From positions 1,922,001-1,986,000 of the forward strand of contig CBDHCM010000006.1 of the NCBI GenBank assembly GCA_965261105.1: 64,000 bases of DNA. Reading direction: 5' to 3'. The notes beneath the pieces were generated by a model. It saw nothing but the letters and a program-made list of their open reading frames with translations, did not search any database and was not told where the DNA came from. The stretch's first letter is position 1, and each line of letters opens with the position of its first letter. Below are positions 63,470 to 64,000 of the stretch, in pieces. The position numbers and the translations under genes are program-made. Source of the DNA: Aldehydirespirator sp965261105 (GTDB lineage Bacteria > Actinomycetota > Acidimicrobiia > Acidimicrobiales > Aldehydirespiratoraceae).

Positions 63470-64000
63470 TCAGCTGCCGAAGTCGAAGGCATCGATGCCC
63501 GAGAGCAGTTCGGCCCGAAGCGGGTCCGGGCAGAAGCTCGCCTCGACGGAGGTCCGTGCAAGCTGGCGGATGACGTCGGTGGACCAGCCGTAGACCTCGC
63601 TCGCAGTAACGTACTCGTCTTCGAGGTTGATCCGGTAGAAGCCCGGCCCGTCGGTGTTGAGGGTGACCCGTGCTCCCGCGTCGACGAGGGTCCGGATCGG
63701 ATGGGACGCCCGGTCCGGATACATGCCGAGCAGCACGTTGGACCACGGGCAGACGTTGAGGAAGATGCCGCGCTCGACGAGCTCCTCGACCAGTTCGGGG
63801 TCTTCCACCGATCTCACGCCGTGGTCGACCCGCTGGGTCTTGAGGAGGTCGATCGCGTCCCACACGCCTTCAGGGCCGCTCGACTCGCCGGCGTGGGCCC
63901 GTATTCCGAGTCCGTTGGCCCGGGCCCGCTTGAAGACGGGGGCGAAACGGTCACCGGTGCGTCCCGCCAGAGCTTCGTTCCCGTCGATCGACAGGGCCGC
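63470..64000 (-). CDS. adenosine deaminase family hydrolase (copy 3, 5' end beyond window)
   Basis: The C-terminal 176 residues of a family member, open at the right edge. GIRAHAGESSGPEG holds the catalytic Glu and VDHGVRS the zinc His; FLNVCPWSNVLLGMYPDRAS follows. Where the other two copies have a DD pair, this one reads TLNTDGPGFY: the first Asp (metal ligand) is kept, the second is Gly. The substrate is therefore likely altered. It heads a minus-strand group with the LLM and SsnA-like genes. Confidence 0.85.
   Translation of the reverse strand, partial: AALSIDGNEALAGRTGDRFAPVFKRARANGLGIRAHAGESSGPEGVWDAIDLLKTQRVDHGVRSVEDPELVEELVERGIFLNVCPWSNVLLGMYPDRASHPIRTLVDAGARVTLNTDGPGFYRINLEDEYVTASEVYGWSTDVIRQLARTSVEASFCPDPLRAELLSGIDAFDFGS

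Noticed and set aside
1..64000. tRNA, rRNA, CRISPR array, phage genes or intact transposase
   Set aside because: No convincing T-loop/acceptor pairs, rRNA sequence, integrase or transposase motifs were seen on reading both strands; a tRNAscan or profile search was not possible here.

Overview
The window is GC-rich, densely coded DNA from an actinobacterium. The evidence is a large set of short-chain dehydrogenases (SDRs), five LLM/F420-type flavin oxidoreductases, a FurA-KatG pair, GTG/TTG starts and short ATGA/GTGA overlaps. An Acidimicrobiia-like lineage is my inference and was not tested. No rRNA, tRNA, CRISPR array or intact insertion sequence is visible. The DNA is nevertheless rearranged: at least seven gene remnants are present (aromatic amino acid decarboxylase twice, arylsulfatase, CaiB/BaiF CoA-transferase, SDR, acyl-CoA dehydrogenase N-terminus, MaoC), and many short repeats sit at gene ends.

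Layout. 1-5.3 kb (minus): rhodanese, IolD-like ThDP enzyme, IlvD/Edd dehydratase (cut by the left edge) and an LLM oxidoreductase. 5.3-14.5 kb: housekeeping and assorted genes (AhpD-like, LLM, PgsA-like, HIT, SRAP, nitronate monooxygenase, class II aldolase, MFS, SDR). Among them is selD with an in-frame UGA at the catalytic position, so the organism should make selenocysteine. 14.5-16.7 kb: orphan HTH gene, AT-rich stretch and decayed genes. 16.7-45.4 kb: a catabolic island with IlvD/Edd dehydratase, cytochrome P450, adenosine-deaminase-like enzyme, aldo/keto reductase, SDRs, a ribose-type ABC transporter split over two operons, SnoaL-like protein and LLM. It also holds a 6-oxocamphor-hydrolase-like enzyme, E1 alpha/beta plus a free lipoyl domain, ALDH, a FadR-type regulator, acyl-CoA enzymes, an ADP-forming acyl-CoA synthetase and a CoA-ester lyase.

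45.4-49.2 kb: orphan XRE regulator with a palindromic promoter, [3Fe-4S]-type ferredoxin, SDR, a DenD-like D-erythronate dehydrogenase and an SMP-30 lactonase. 49.3-54.7 kb (minus): one tight operon with an NMT1/THI5-type ABC importer, an adenosine-deaminase-like hydrolase and an Fe(II)/2-oxoglutarate dioxygenase. 54.9-57.6 kb: furA-katG. 57.6-64 kb: decarboxylase/ABC chimera remnant, AAA/DUF4143 ATPase, HSL-type esterase, SsnA-like amidohydrolase, LLM and a third adenosine-deaminase-like gene cut by the right edge.

How it fits together (inference). The P450, SDR/AKR, 6-oxocamphor-hydrolase-like enzyme, E1/lipoyl proteins, ALDH and acyl-CoA enzymes form a plausible route for opening an alicyclic or terpenoid ketone and sending the product to CoA thioester metabolism. 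The two deaminase operons at the right look like uptake and breakdown of N-heterocycles or modified nucleosides. The most distinctive single observations are the Sec-encoding selD, the oxocamphor-hydrolase-like operon with its palindromic promoter, the ABC-deaminase-dioxygenase operon, and a 56-bp dispersed repeat with one copy interrupted by 81 bp between 19-bp direct repeats.
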